A stretch of 64,000 nt of DNA from Candidatus Sericytochromatia bacterium S15B-MN24 CBMW_12 (GTDB taxonomy: Bacteria > Cyanobacteriota > Sericytochromatia > S15B-MN24 > UBA4093), in contig DAZV01000026.1 in NCBI GenBank assembly GCA_002083825.1, forward strand, positions 1 through 64,000. Reading direction: 5' to 3'. Both the position numbers and the translations under genes were made by a program. Position 1 is the stretch's first letter. Every line of letters begins with the position of its first letter. Under the pieces are notes generated by a model. That model did not search any database and was not told where the DNA came from. It saw nothing but the letters and a program-made list of their open reading frames with translations. Below, one piece after another: positions 42,531-49,134 of the stretch.

Positions 42531-42938
42531 ATGGACCTGATCACCGCCTACCGCACCCTGATCGCTACCGCCAAGGAGCGCAAGACCGAAAACCTCTACT
42601 TCATCGAGCCCCATGCAGACGGCAAAGAGGCGGACGCATATCACCTCACCGTAAGGCACTCCGGATCCAGCGCATGGGACTGGGAAGAGATCGAAGCTGA
42701 TGGGGGCTACGCAGGCCCCGAAGATGTCGGCCACCCCGTGCCCGTGGTTGCATCCATCGGCATCTGCGAGAACCTCAAGTTCCTCGTCCAACTGCCCGGC
42801 GAATACGCAGGGACGCCTGAATGCATTCGCCCCGCACTGGACGAGTTCCAGCAGATTTTGGACCTGCTGAACGACCTGGGCGCCCGTGTTGCATCACTCG
42901 AAGCGCATAGGCCAGCCAATGACCGCGCCGCAGTCTGA
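42531..42938 (+). CDS. Hypothetical phage protein
   Basis: 135 aa with a GGAGTCACCC leader. Acidic with regular strands (HLTVRHSGSSAWDWEEIEADGGYAG) and a C-terminal helix (LDEFQQILDLLNDLGARVASLEAHR) that could be a coiled coil. No family recognised. It overlaps the AlpA-like gene by 20 bp, so both are probably translated together. Confidence 0.6.
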   Translation: MDLITAYRTLIATAKERKTENLYFIEPHADGKEADAYHLTVRHSGSSAWDWEEIEADGGYAGPEDVGHPVPVVASIGICENLKFLVQLPGEYAGTPECIRPALDEFQQILDLLNDLGARVASLEAHRPANDRAAV

Positions 42939-43134
42939 CCCCCTCCAACTCCTCACCCTCAAGCAGGTTTGCGAGCTGATCCAGGTCACGCGCGCAACCA
43001 TCCATGAGTGGTACACGACCGGCAAATTCCCCAAACCCGTCCTACTCGATCCGAACAACCACCGCACATGCCGATGGCTCGAGTCCGAGGTCAGCGCCTG
43101 GATCGCTGAACGCGCAGCAAAACGACCCGCCTAG
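42919..43134 (+). CDS. AlpA-type excisionase/regulator
   Basis: 71 aa. MerR/AlpA-like winged helix: LLTLKQVCELIQVTRATIHEWYTTGKFPKPVLL, then a wing and ESEVSAWIAERAAKR. This is the standard AlpA signature (helix-turn-helix, FPxP, trailing WIxxR). AlpA proteins turn on integrase or act as excision factors for P4-like integrases, fitting the integrase type at 38005. Confidence 0.8.
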   Translation: MTAPQSDPLQLLTLKQVCELIQVTRATIHEWYTTGKFPKPVLLDPNNHRTCRWLESEVSAWIAERAAKRPA

Positions 43135-43476
43135 CCCGTACACGCGGCCGGGGAGTGCAATGCTCCCCGCTAGGATTCCCGCCCTCTCCCCAGTGTGACA
43201 GCCGGAAGAGGACGGGCCGCACCTTGACAACTGAATCTCCGAACCGCTGCCGGGACTGGAACCCGAGGGCAAGCACCCAAGGCCATCGACAGGTACAGGT
43301 GCGATACACACGGTAGTAAACCCGAAAGCGTGACGGAGAGACACTTTCAGCGATCGGCCTTCGTTTATGAGGCGGGGCCGATCGCGCTGACTTCCCTTCC
43401 CCTTCCGAGCGGGAGAGGAATGGAGTTCAGAAGCGATTGTATCCGATTGTAACAGTGAATGTAAAGGAAATTTACA
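43135..43476. other. 342-bp intergenic region with several hairpins
   Basis: No coding frame is convincing. Features: a terminator-like hairpin CGGGGAG / CTCCCCG without a T-tract (43149-43169); a possible -35 TTGACA near 43225; a perfect 10-bp stem GCGATCGGCC / GGCCGATCGC with a 16-base loop (43350-43385); and an inverted TTGTAA / TTACAA pair (43447-43477) reaching the next start codon. It may hold a promoter for the following genes, a small RNA or a protein-binding site. Confidence 0.45.
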
Positions 43477-43713
43477 ATGCAAGAGATGAAGCTGATCACG
43501 GAGGAGGAGCGCACCCGAGCGGGGCTCTACGCGCTTCTTTCGGACGTCGAGAAGACCCGCACCAAGGCCCGCAAGCGCAAGGGCGGCTGGCTCACGGAGA
43601 GCGGCTTCGATGGCCTGCTGATCCTGGCCTTCGCGCTGGGCTTCGCGCTCTACATGGGAGCGCAAATCATCGGGGGCCTGCCTGCTGTGTTGACGCGCCA
43701 CGGGCTGATTTAG
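43477..43713 (+). CDS. Small single-pass membrane protein
   Basis: 78 aa. A charged N-terminal half (EEERTRAGLYALLSDVEKTRTKARKRKGGW) is followed by one membrane helix (LLILAFALGFALYMGAQIIGGL) and a short tail. No family recognised. The ATG overlaps an inverted repeat, so its translation could be regulated. Possible superinfection-exclusion or early membrane protein. Confidence 0.6.
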   Translation: MQEMKLITEEERTRAGLYALLSDVEKTRTKARKRKGGWLTESGFDGLLILAFALGFALYMGAQIIGGLPAVLTRHGLI

Positions 43714-43728
43714 AGAGGAGAGAAGAGG

Positions 43729-44076
43729 ATGGCTGAACCTACGACGTATACCCAGGCGCTTGCTAAGCCTTCTCGTGGCGTGTGGTCAGGCTGCGGCGAC
43801 GGACGGTGCCGACCCTGCGGACGAGTACACGACTTCGGACGGCGCCCTTCTTACGGGGACTACATTCACCGCTTCAAGTGCGCTCAAAACCACACGTCAG
43901 GATGCCCGCAGCCCAAGCCAGAGCCAGAGCACTCCTGGAGCGGTAACCGCTGCACGGTTTGCGGACGAGCGGCCCAATGGGTTGCGCCCGATGGCGCCAA
44001 GTACCGGACGCTGCAAGCCGCGGCCTTCAGGGGATTCAAACGGCGAGACCTCAAGAGAGAATCCGAAGCCCTCTAA
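43729..44076 (+). CDS. Cysteine-rich zinc-finger-like phage protein
   Basis: 115 aa with a good AGGAGAGAAGAGG site. Cys pattern CGDGRCRPCGRVHDF near the start, then HRFKCAQNHTSGC and NRCTVCGRAAQWV, suggesting one or two zinc-binding knuckles. The C-terminus is basic (RGFKRRDLKRESEAL), so nucleic-acid binding is plausible. A terminator follows directly. Confidence 0.6.
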   Translation: MAEPTTYTQALAKPSRGVWSGCGDGRCRPCGRVHDFGRRPSYGDYIHRFKCAQNHTSGCPQPKPEPEHSWSGNRCTVCGRAAQWVAPDGAKYRTLQAAAFRGFKRRDLKRESEAL

Positions 44077-44077
44077 C

Positions 44078-44105
44078 CCCGCCCCAAACCGGGCGGGTTT
44101 CTTTT
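44078..44105 (+). terminator. Rho-independent terminator
   Basis: A 7-bp GC stem CCCGCCC / GGGCGGG with a 6-base loop, followed by TTTCTTTT. It lies just after the stop of the 43729 gene and splits the early transcript. Confidence 0.8.
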
Positions 44106-44117
44106 AAGGAGAGCGAG

Positions 44118-44345
44118 ATGACGCAAGAAAAAAGCCCCCAAGGCGCGCTAACGCCTGGGAGCCAAGTGAGCCCCGATGAGGGCCAACAGCCTGATCATAC
44201 CACACCGCTGGGGGCGCTGGTCATGGCCTTACTCGAAGCCCAGACCGAGGCGAGCAAGAGGCTTGCCGCCCTGGAGCGAGAGGTGGTCCGCCTCAAACGC
44301 CAGCAAGCCGAGTCCTACGACTGGAGCCGGGAGGTGACGGCATGA
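44118..44345 (+). CDS. Small coiled-coil protein
   Basis: 75 aa from ATG 44118, preceded by AAGGAGAGCGAG. A Pro/Gln-rich N-terminal part, then a helix with heptads (LVMALLEAQTEASKRLAALEREVVRLKRQQAES). No family recognised. Its end overlaps the next start (ATGA). Confidence 0.55.
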   Translation: MTQEKSPQGALTPGSQVSPDEGQQPDHTTPLGALVMALLEAQTEASKRLAALEREVVRLKRQQAESYDWSREVTA

Positions 44346-44530
44346 CCGAAGAAGAGGTCCGCGCAATCGGCCTCCTCGAATTCGCGATCGAGGAGGCCAT
44401 CGTCCAGTTGGCAGGCCGCACTTCCTCGCCACTTGAGATTGCCCGCCGCCTGATCGTGGTTCTCGGAGGCCCTGATGACCTGAGCGGAGATCGCATCTTC
44501 GAGTGGGTCACGGCAAGGAGGGAGATGTGA
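44342..44530 (+). CDS. Small hypothetical phage protein
   Basis: 62 aa, coupled by ATGA to the previous gene. Helical (EEEVRAIGLLEFAIEEAIVQLAG), with an LEIARRLIVVLGGPDDLSGDRIFEWV segment that looks like a compact folded domain. Function unknown. Confidence 0.5.
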   Translation: MTEEEVRAIGLLEFAIEEAIVQLAGRTSSPLEIARRLIVVLGGPDDLSGDRIFEWVTARREM

Positions 44531-44745
44531 ACTGCCCTGACTGCCAGGATACCGGCATCCGACCCATCTTCGGGTACTGCTGTTATGGCGTCGAGGATGG
44601 CCAGGTCATCTGCGGCTGTTACGGCTACCGAATCATCACCGATGAGGCCGTTTGCCATTGCCCCGCAGGCCAAGCAATTCAGGTGGTTGACGGCTACGAA
44701 GAAGAGCCGCGATCGCCCTACGACGCACAGGGAGGTGCACTTTGA
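44527..44745 (+). CDS. Small cysteine-rich (zinc-ribbon-like) protein
   Basis: 72 aa from GTG 44527, overlapping the previous TGA. Seven Cys: NCPDCQDTG, FGYCCYGV, VICGCYGY, VCHCPAG. The spacing suggests two metal sites, like DnaJ-type Cys-rich knuckles. Cytosolic. No specific family recognised. Confidence 0.55.
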   Translation: MNCPDCQDTGIRPIFGYCCYGVEDGQVICGCYGYRIITDEAVCHCPAGQAIQVVDGYEEEPRSPYDAQGGAL

Positions 44746-45044
44746 CAGCACTAGACCGCTACCTGACCCCACCCGAGATCAAAGACGCGCCCGAGATTGA
44801 CGAAGACGAGCTCATGGATGACTTGCTCCGGGACCTCTGGCGCAAGCATGCCGGGAGTATGGACCCCGCTCCTTTCCTGCTCTTCGCCAAGGCCATGGAG
44901 CGCGAGGGGGACTTTTACGAGTGGTTCCGCGAAGGCTGGAGCAAGGAGCTTGCGGCCATGCGAGAGCTGCGGCAGGAGCGGGACGACGACGGGGACCAGG
45001 AGTTTGATCGCCGCCGGGATGACCGGCTGACGGAGGGCGAATGA
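44742..45044 (+). CDS. Small acidic hypothetical protein
   Basis: 100 aa from a TTG start (44742) seven bases after GGGAGGTG. Very acidic first half (EIKDAPEIDEDELMDDLLRDLW), then FLLFAKAMEREGDFYEWFREGWSKEL, then a charged tail. No family recognised. It overlaps genes on both sides. Confidence 0.5.
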   Translation: MTALDRYLTPPEIKDAPEIDEDELMDDLLRDLWRKHAGSMDPAPFLLFAKAMEREGDFYEWFREGWSKELAAMRELRQERDDDGDQEFDRRRDDRLTEGE

Positions 45045-45202
45045 CGCTTGCGACGCCTTATGAGTGGCTGCGCGGAACCGTCGAGGCAGCCCTCTCACTC
45101 GCGGAGGACGGCGAGACGATGGCGGAAATCCTGGAGTACCTGCGCGCAGGACTGGATGGGGCGGAGCGTTTGCGAGTAGACGAGGCGGCCGAGCATGCCT
45201 GA
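45041..45202 (+). CDS. Small hypothetical protein of 53 residues
   Basis: A short gene linked by ATGA to the previous one: MTLATPYEWLRGTVEAALSL, continuing as a regular amphipathic helix pair (EDGETMAEILEYLRAGLDGAERL) to HA at 45202. The spacing and overlaps on both sides match the rest of this gene train, which supports it despite its size. Confidence 0.5.
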   Translation: MTLATPYEWLRGTVEAALSLAEDGETMAEILEYLRAGLDGAERLRVDEAAEHA

Positions 45203-45422
45203 CCCCGCCGCCCTCGCCAAGTCCCACTGGGAAGCCCGTAGAGCCCTGCAAGTTGAGCGGGGCTTTCCTCATCCCATAGGGGCCTGGGACAGCCTTCAAG
45301 CGGGCTCACAGGCCTACCTAACGGAAGCAATGCGGCGAACGCTTGAAGCGCATGGGCTGATGAGGGCCAAAACGACGGAAGAGTTAGAGGGCCAACTGCC
45401 CTTGTTTGGAGAGATGAGATGA
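45195..45422 (+). CDS. Small hypothetical phage protein
   Basis: 75 aa. Starts within the preceding gene (8-bp overlap). Reads PDPAALAKSHWEARRALQVERGF, then AYLTEAMRRTLEAHGL and EELEGQLPLFGEMR. The QLPLF near the end resembles a clamp-binding motif (QLxLF), so contact with the host beta clamp is possible. Confidence 0.5.
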   Translation: MPDPAALAKSHWEARRALQVERGFPHPIGAWDSLQAGSQAYLTEAMRRTLEAHGLMRAKTTEELEGQLPLFGEMR

Positions 45423-45616
45423 ACGAGTTTTTCGAGGACGCCAAGCGGCTCCGGGACACCATGATGTTCGACGAGGACAAGCAGGCCATTACGCTCCTGC
45501 TCGACTTTGCTAAGGCTGCGAAAGGGGCGATGGAGCGGGCGACTGGCTGTGACACCTGCCTCAACTGCAAGGCCGCAATGGAGAAAGCCCTCGCCCTACT
45601 GGAGGCCATGAGATGA
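45419..45616 (+). CDS. Small protein with CxxC motif (paralogue of the next gene)
   Basis: 65 aa: MNEFFEDAKRLRDTMMFDED, then CDTCLNCKAAMEKALALLEAMR. Begins FFEDA and ends with a CxxC followed by ALALLEA, as does the 40-residue gene that follows. Helical, with one CxxCxxC cluster. Function unknown. Confidence 0.5.
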   Translation: MNEFFEDAKRLRDTMMFDEDKQAITLLLDFAKAAKGAMERATGCDTCLNCKAAMEKALALLEAMR

Positions 45617-45735
45617 GCGAGAAGTTTTTCGAGGACGCCATGGAAAAACATAAGTCGGAGTGCTTTTACGGGGCGTTGAGCTGCGCTTTCTGCCGCGACG
45701 CTCGCAATGCCCTTGCCCTACTGGAGGCCAAATGA
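45613..45735 (+). CDS. Mini protein of 40 residues (paralogue of the previous gene)
   Basis: Linked by ATGA to the previous gene. MSEKFFEDAMEKHK, then CFYGALSCAFCRDARNALALLEAK. It keeps the FFEDA start, the Cys cluster and the ALALLEA end of its neighbour but lacks the middle 25 residues. The pair looks like a tandem duplication with later deletion. Confidence 0.5.
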   Translation: MSEKFFEDAMEKHKSECFYGALSCAFCRDARNALALLEAK

Positions 45736-45926
45736 TGAGCGCCAAGCACCCATGCCCCCAATGCGACCAACCCATGCGCTACGCCTACGGCGGCAGCAAG
45801 AAGAAAGAGACGCGCTGGCGTGAACTCTACTGCAAGTGCGGCTTTCATTACCGAGGTGAGCGATGGGTGATCGCATCAACCTCACCTTACACCGCTTTCT
45901 GGCAGAAGATCGGAGCTCTCAAATGA
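45735..45926 (+). CDS. Small zinc-ribbon protein (Ogr/Delta-like)
   Basis: 63 aa from the TGATG junction at 45733. HPCPQCDQPMRYAYGGSKKKETRWRELYCKCGFHYRGERWVIAST has the CPxC...C-CG spacing and basic centre of an Ogr/Delta-type or general zinc ribbon. Ogr proteins activate late genes of P2-like phages; here the early location makes that less certain. Confidence 0.6.
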   Translation: MSAKHPCPQCDQPMRYAYGGSKKKETRWRELYCKCGFHYRGERWVIASTSPYTAFWQKIGALK

Positions 45927-46084
45927 CCGTCACCATGCAGACCGAGCACGTTCTCAATAGCCGCTGGACCGCCGCCGCTTACGAGTCCGATCGCGAGGGA
46001 ATCAGGATCGCGGGCCGGATGGTCACGAGTTGGGCTGAGCGGCGGGTCGAACGGCCGCTGGAGATGAAAGAGGAGACACGATGA
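45923..46084 (+). CDS. Small hypothetical protein
   Basis: 53 aa from the ATGA overlap at 45923 (a longer start at 45863 is less likely). MTVTMQTEHVLNSRWTAAAY, then IRIAGRMVTSWAERRVERPLEMKEETR. Basic and cytosolic. No family recognised. It overlaps the annealase gene that follows. Confidence 0.45.
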   Translation: MTVTMQTEHVLNSRWTAAAYESDREGIRIAGRMVTSWAERRVERPLEMKEETR

Positions 46085-46749
46085 ACGGAGAGACGATCGC
46101 AACCCCATACGTCCCAACCCAACCCGGCTATGCCAAGCTCGCCATGGCGCTCGCCAAGGCCCAGGCCGTTATGGGCGGAGCGAAGAAGGACGCCACAAAC
46201 CCCCACCTGAAATCCAAATATGCCGACCTCGCTTCGGTCTGGGAAGCCTGCCGGGATCCGTTAACAAGCAACGGCCTGGCCGTCGTCCAGTTTCCCGAGG
46301 CAGACGGCGCGAAGGTCACGGTCAAGACGATGCTCCTGCACGAAAGCGGGGAGCACCTGGAGACCTCGATCAGCGCGACGGCCAAGGACTCGAGCCCGCA
46401 GTCCATCGGCTCGGTCATCACCTACCTTCGGCGCTACTCGCTATCGGCAATGGTGGGGATCGCCCCGGAGGATGATGACGGGGAATCGGCTCAGCCGAGC
46501 AAACCTCAAGCGAACCAGCCGCCCAAGGCCACTCAGCAAGGCAACAAGCCCCCCGCAAGCGTCGTCAAGCCCGATGAGGCGGCGGAACTTCGCAAGCACC
46601 TAACCGGCCTGATCGAGCGCGAGGGCTTCGATCCCAAGGCAATCAAGGCTTGGTGCGTGAACCGGGAATATCCCGACTCCTCAGCCAAACTCAACGCCGA
46701 GCAGCTCACCGAGCTAATCGAGTACCTAACCAAGAAAGAGAGTGAATAA
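46081..46749 (+). CDS. erf: ERF-family single-strand annealing recombinase
   Basis: 222 aa. The ERF core spans residues about 15-135: YAKLAMALAKAQAVMGGAKKDATNPHLKSKYADLASVWEACRDPL, HESGEHLETSIS, SIGSVITYLRRYSLSAMVGI and EDDDG. A Pro/Gln-rich linker and a C-terminal helical domain follow. ERF proteins bind ssDNA and anneal complementary strands for phage recombination and genome circularisation. The adjacent ssb gene overlaps its stop by one base, a common pairing. Confidence 0.9.
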   Translation: MNGETIATPYVPTQPGYAKLAMALAKAQAVMGGAKKDATNPHLKSKYADLASVWEACRDPLTSNGLAVVQFPEADGAKVTVKTMLLHESGEHLETSISATAKDSSPQSIGSVITYLRRYSLSAMVGIAPEDDDGESAQPSKPQANQPPKATQQGNKPPASVVKPDEAAELRKHLTGLIEREGFDPKAIKAWCVNREYPDSSAKLNAEQLTELIEYLTKKESE

Positions 46750-47117
46750 TGAGAGCAAAAGTCACCGGAATCGGCCGCCTGATCGCGGATCCGGAGTTCA
46801 AATCAGTCGGCTCCAACGGAGCAACCAAAACCACCATGCGAGTCGCTGTCAACCACGGCGGCAAGAAGCCCGAAGGCCAGCAGTACCCCAGCAGCGACAT
46901 CTACTATGTCGAGGTCTGGGGAGCGCAAGGTGAGGTCGCCGCCAACAAGTTCGCCAAGGGCGATTCGGTCTTCTTTTCCGGCACACTGGAAACCAGCAAA
47001 GGCAAGGATGGCGGGGTTTTCCTGAACGTCCGCAACGCCGAATGGTCCTTCACTGGCAGCAAGAGCGAGGCCAAGCAAGAGCAGGGAGGCCACGATGACG
47101 GAGATTTTCCGTTCTAA
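46749..47117 (+). CDS. ssb: Single-stranded DNA-binding protein
   Basis: 122 aa OB fold: MRAKVTGIGRLIADPEFKSV, then TKTTMRVAVNHG, DIYYVEVWGAQGEVAANKFAKGDSVFFSGTLET. The C-terminus ends DDGDFPF, the acidic tip used by SSB to recruit partners. Shorter than cellular SSB because the linker is brief. It works with ERF and the replication proteins. Confidence 0.9.
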   Translation: MRAKVTGIGRLIADPEFKSVGSNGATKTTMRVAVNHGGKKPEGQQYPSSDIYYVEVWGAQGEVAANKFAKGDSVFFSGTLETSKGKDGGVFLNVRNAEWSFTGSKSEAKQEQGGHDDGDFPF

Positions 47118-47167
47118 GCCGCCCGAATGGCCCGACTTCGACGGAGCCGGAATCGCATAGAACCCCG

Positions 47168-47189
47168 AGCGCTTCGGCGCTTTTGTTTT
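47168..47189 (+). terminator. Short terminator with UUCG tetraloop
   Basis: Stem AGCGC / GCGCT closed by TTCG, then TTTGTTTTG. It stands 50 bp after ssb. A second UUCG hairpin, GGGCTGCC / GGTGGCCC (about 47682-47701), follows the next gene but lacks a T-tract. Confidence 0.65.
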
Positions 47190-47200
47190 GAGGAGACACC

Positions 47201-47668
47201 ATGAACGAAATCGAACGCCTCTTACGGCACCTCGCGACGCTGCAAGACATCGAAACCGACTCCAAGGCCTCACTGGAGGCGACGGACGCATACAGGGCCT
47301 TGACGGCCGCCCAGCGATCGATCGCTGACACCCGAGACGCGATCCGCGCCCTGCTCACCGAGCCCGGCAAGGTGGAGACTTCCGCCGGCACCGTCTCCCT
47401 CGTGGCGGCTCGCTCGGTCGAATACCCGGTGGACGCGGTGAGGCTCTACGCTCCCGAGGTTGCCGCCCTGGTCATCAAGCAGATCCCCGCAAGGGAAGAG
47501 GTGGACCGCGTGGCCCTGGAGAAGGCGGTCAAGGCCGGGATGAAGGCGGGAACGCTGGAACCTGACACGCTCGCCAAGCTGGAAAGTAAGGCGGTGGTGA
47601 AGGAGCTTTTGCCTCGCTTCACCATCAAGCTCGCGGAGCCGGTCACGCAGGAAGCGACGCCGTTCTAA
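47201..47668 (+). CDS. Hypothetical phage protein near recombination genes
   Basis: 155 aa. An N-terminal helical part (ERLLRHLATLQDIETDSKASLEATDAYRALTAAQRSIADTRDAIRALL) is followed by a beta part (GKVETSAGTVSLVAARSVEYPVDAVRLY) and helices. The layout recalls phage Gp157-like or nuclease-accessory proteins, but no motif settles it. Good ribosome site GAGGAGA. Confidence 0.55.
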   Translation: MNEIERLLRHLATLQDIETDSKASLEATDAYRALTAAQRSIADTRDAIRALLTEPGKVETSAGTVSLVAARSVEYPVDAVRLYAPEVAALVIKQIPAREEVDRVALEKAVKAGMKAGTLEPDTLAKLESKAVVKELLPRFTIKLAEPVTQEATPF

Positions 47669-47719
47669 ATCACCCCCACGGGCTGCCTTCGGGTGGCCCT
47701 TCGCTTGAAAGGAGAGGCC

Positions 47720-47863
47720 ATGGAGTCCGACCCTTACCCCGTGGCCTCGCATGAGGCCTGGAACGCCTACGAAGAGGGCAAAGCGGCCCTCAGACGACTT
47801 GGATTATCCCGGGAGGCCTACGAGGCCGAAGTCCGGGCGCTCGCGGAAAGGTTAGGAATCTGA
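47720..47863 (+). CDS. Small hypothetical protein of 47 residues
   Basis: ATG 47720 follows GAAAGGAGAGGCC. The product MESDPYPVASHEAWNAYEEG continues as a helix (AALRRLGLSREAYEAEVRALAERLGI). Its TGA shares a base with the next ATG (TGATG), so it may mainly couple translation of the replication gene. Confidence 0.5.
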   Translation: MESDPYPVASHEAWNAYEEGKAALRRLGLSREAYEAEVRALAERLGI

Positions 47864-49134
47864 TGGCTAGGATAAGGACTATAAAACCCGAGTTCTGGTC
47901 CGATGAGAAGCTCGGACCGCTGCACCCCCTCGATCGGGTCGTATTTCTCGGGCTCATCAGCATGGCCGACGACCTGGGACGCGTTCTCGACAACATCAAG
48001 CAAATCGACGCCTTCATCTTTCCCTACACCGACGATACCGCTAGACAGTCGCTGAGCGAGCTCGAGAACATCGAGCGCATCAGGCGGGGTAAATCGACCA
48101 ACGGCCTGGCTATCATTCAGATCGTGAACTGGCATCACCAAAAGATCGACAAGCCGAACTTTTCCTCTTGCCTTCCGTCCATCAAAGGCGACCCGGAAGA
48201 TGCCGCATCTGCATACCGGAAGAGCAAGCGCATTCCGGAGCGTATCAAGGACTTGGTATGGCAAAGGGACAAGGCATGCTGTCAAAAGTGCGGTCGGACC
48301 AATTTGCGCCGCAACAAGCTTGATCGCTATGACGCTGGCCAGGACCTTGGGGAAATCGATCATCGGATCGAAGCAGCGGATGGCGGCAGCAATGAGCCTG
48401 AAAACCTACAGTTGCTCTGCCTTCCGTGCAATCGGAAGAAAGCGGGAGTGAGTCGTACCCGACGCAATGAAGATCGCTCTGGTGAGCATCAGCGAGAAGT
48501 CTCCGACCATTCGGAGACGATTCGCCGAAAAGTCGCCGATGATTCGCCTACTCATACCAACGACCATGTACCAACGACCAACGATCAACGATCAACGACC
48601 TCCTCCCCCGCACGTGCGCATGAGGGACCAACCCCCGGCCCTGAGGAGGAGGAGGCTACCCGCCTGAGCATCGCCCTCAAGGGAAAGGTTCTCGATCCGG
48701 CGGAGTTCGCCGTGTCAGTTGCGCGAACTATCGGCACCTCTCACGGGAATCGCGCCTTCGATGCTTGGGTCGATATGTCCCCCTCAAAGCGGACTGACTG
48801 GCTCCTCGTGGCCTGGGATAAGGCGATCGCCGCCAATGCCAAGGTTCGGAGCAAGTACGTGGCCGGGGTCATCGGCTCCGCCCTCGTGGACGGGATCGAC
48901 CTAACCAGCCCAGGGGATCAGGGATCTTGCGCCGCCCCGCCCCCGCCGCCCCCCATCGACCCGCAGATCGCCCGGGAGCGCCTTGCTCGCCAACTTGCTC
49001 CGCTCCTGATTCGTTCGGGGATGACGAGGCCGGAGGCGGATGCCTTCCTACGGGACGCCCATACCGACGCCCTGGAGGCCCGGCTTGCCGAACTCAGGGC
49101 CAGCACGAAGGAGGTTGACCGTGGAGCGGCGTGA
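47863..49134 (+). CDS. Phage replication organiser with an inserted HNH domain
   Basis: 423 aa. Residues 1-110 form a winged-helix domain typical of phage replisome organisers (MARIRTIKPEFWSDEKLGPL, RVVFLGLISMADDLGRV, IQIVNWHHQKIDKPN). Residues about 120-200 are a full HNH endonuclease: RIPERIKDLVWQRDKACCQKCG, IDHRIEAADGGSNEPENLQLLC and CNRKKAG, with CxxC pairs for zinc. Then a low-complexity Thr/Asp-rich linker that contains the iterons, and a C-terminal helical domain near the DnaB gene. It should bind the origin and load DnaB. The HNH domain may be a domesticated homing nuclease, or nick the origin. Confidence 0.75.
   Translation: MARIRTIKPEFWSDEKLGPLHPLDRVVFLGLISMADDLGRVLDNIKQIDAFIFPYTDDTARQSLSELENIERIRRGKSTNGLAIIQIVNWHHQKIDKPNFSSCLPSIKGDPEDAASAYRKSKRIPERIKDLVWQRDKACCQKCGRTNLRRNKLDRYDAGQDLGEIDHRIEAADGGSNEPENLQLLCLPCNRKKAGVSRTRRNEDRSGEHQREVSDHSETIRRKVADDSPTHTNDHVPTTNDQRSTTSSPARAHEGPTPGPEEEEATRLSIALKGKVLDPAEFAVSVARTIGTSHGNRAFDAWVDMSPSKRTDWLLVAWDKAIAANAKVRSKYVAGVIGSALVDGIDLTSPGDQGSCAAPPPPPPIDPQIARERLARQLAPLLIRSGMTRPEADAFLRDAHTDALEARLAELRASTKEVDRGAA
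48558..48599. repeat. 7-bp iterons inside the replication gene, candidate origin
   Basis: CAACGAY occurs at 48558, 48572, 48579, 48586 and 48593, spaced by 7 or 14 bp. Because 7 is not a multiple of three, the encoded residues are not a simple repeat (TNDHVPTTNDQRSTT), so the pattern is kept at DNA level. Phage origins often lie within the initiator gene, as in lambda O. The initiator probably binds here. Confidence 0.6.
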
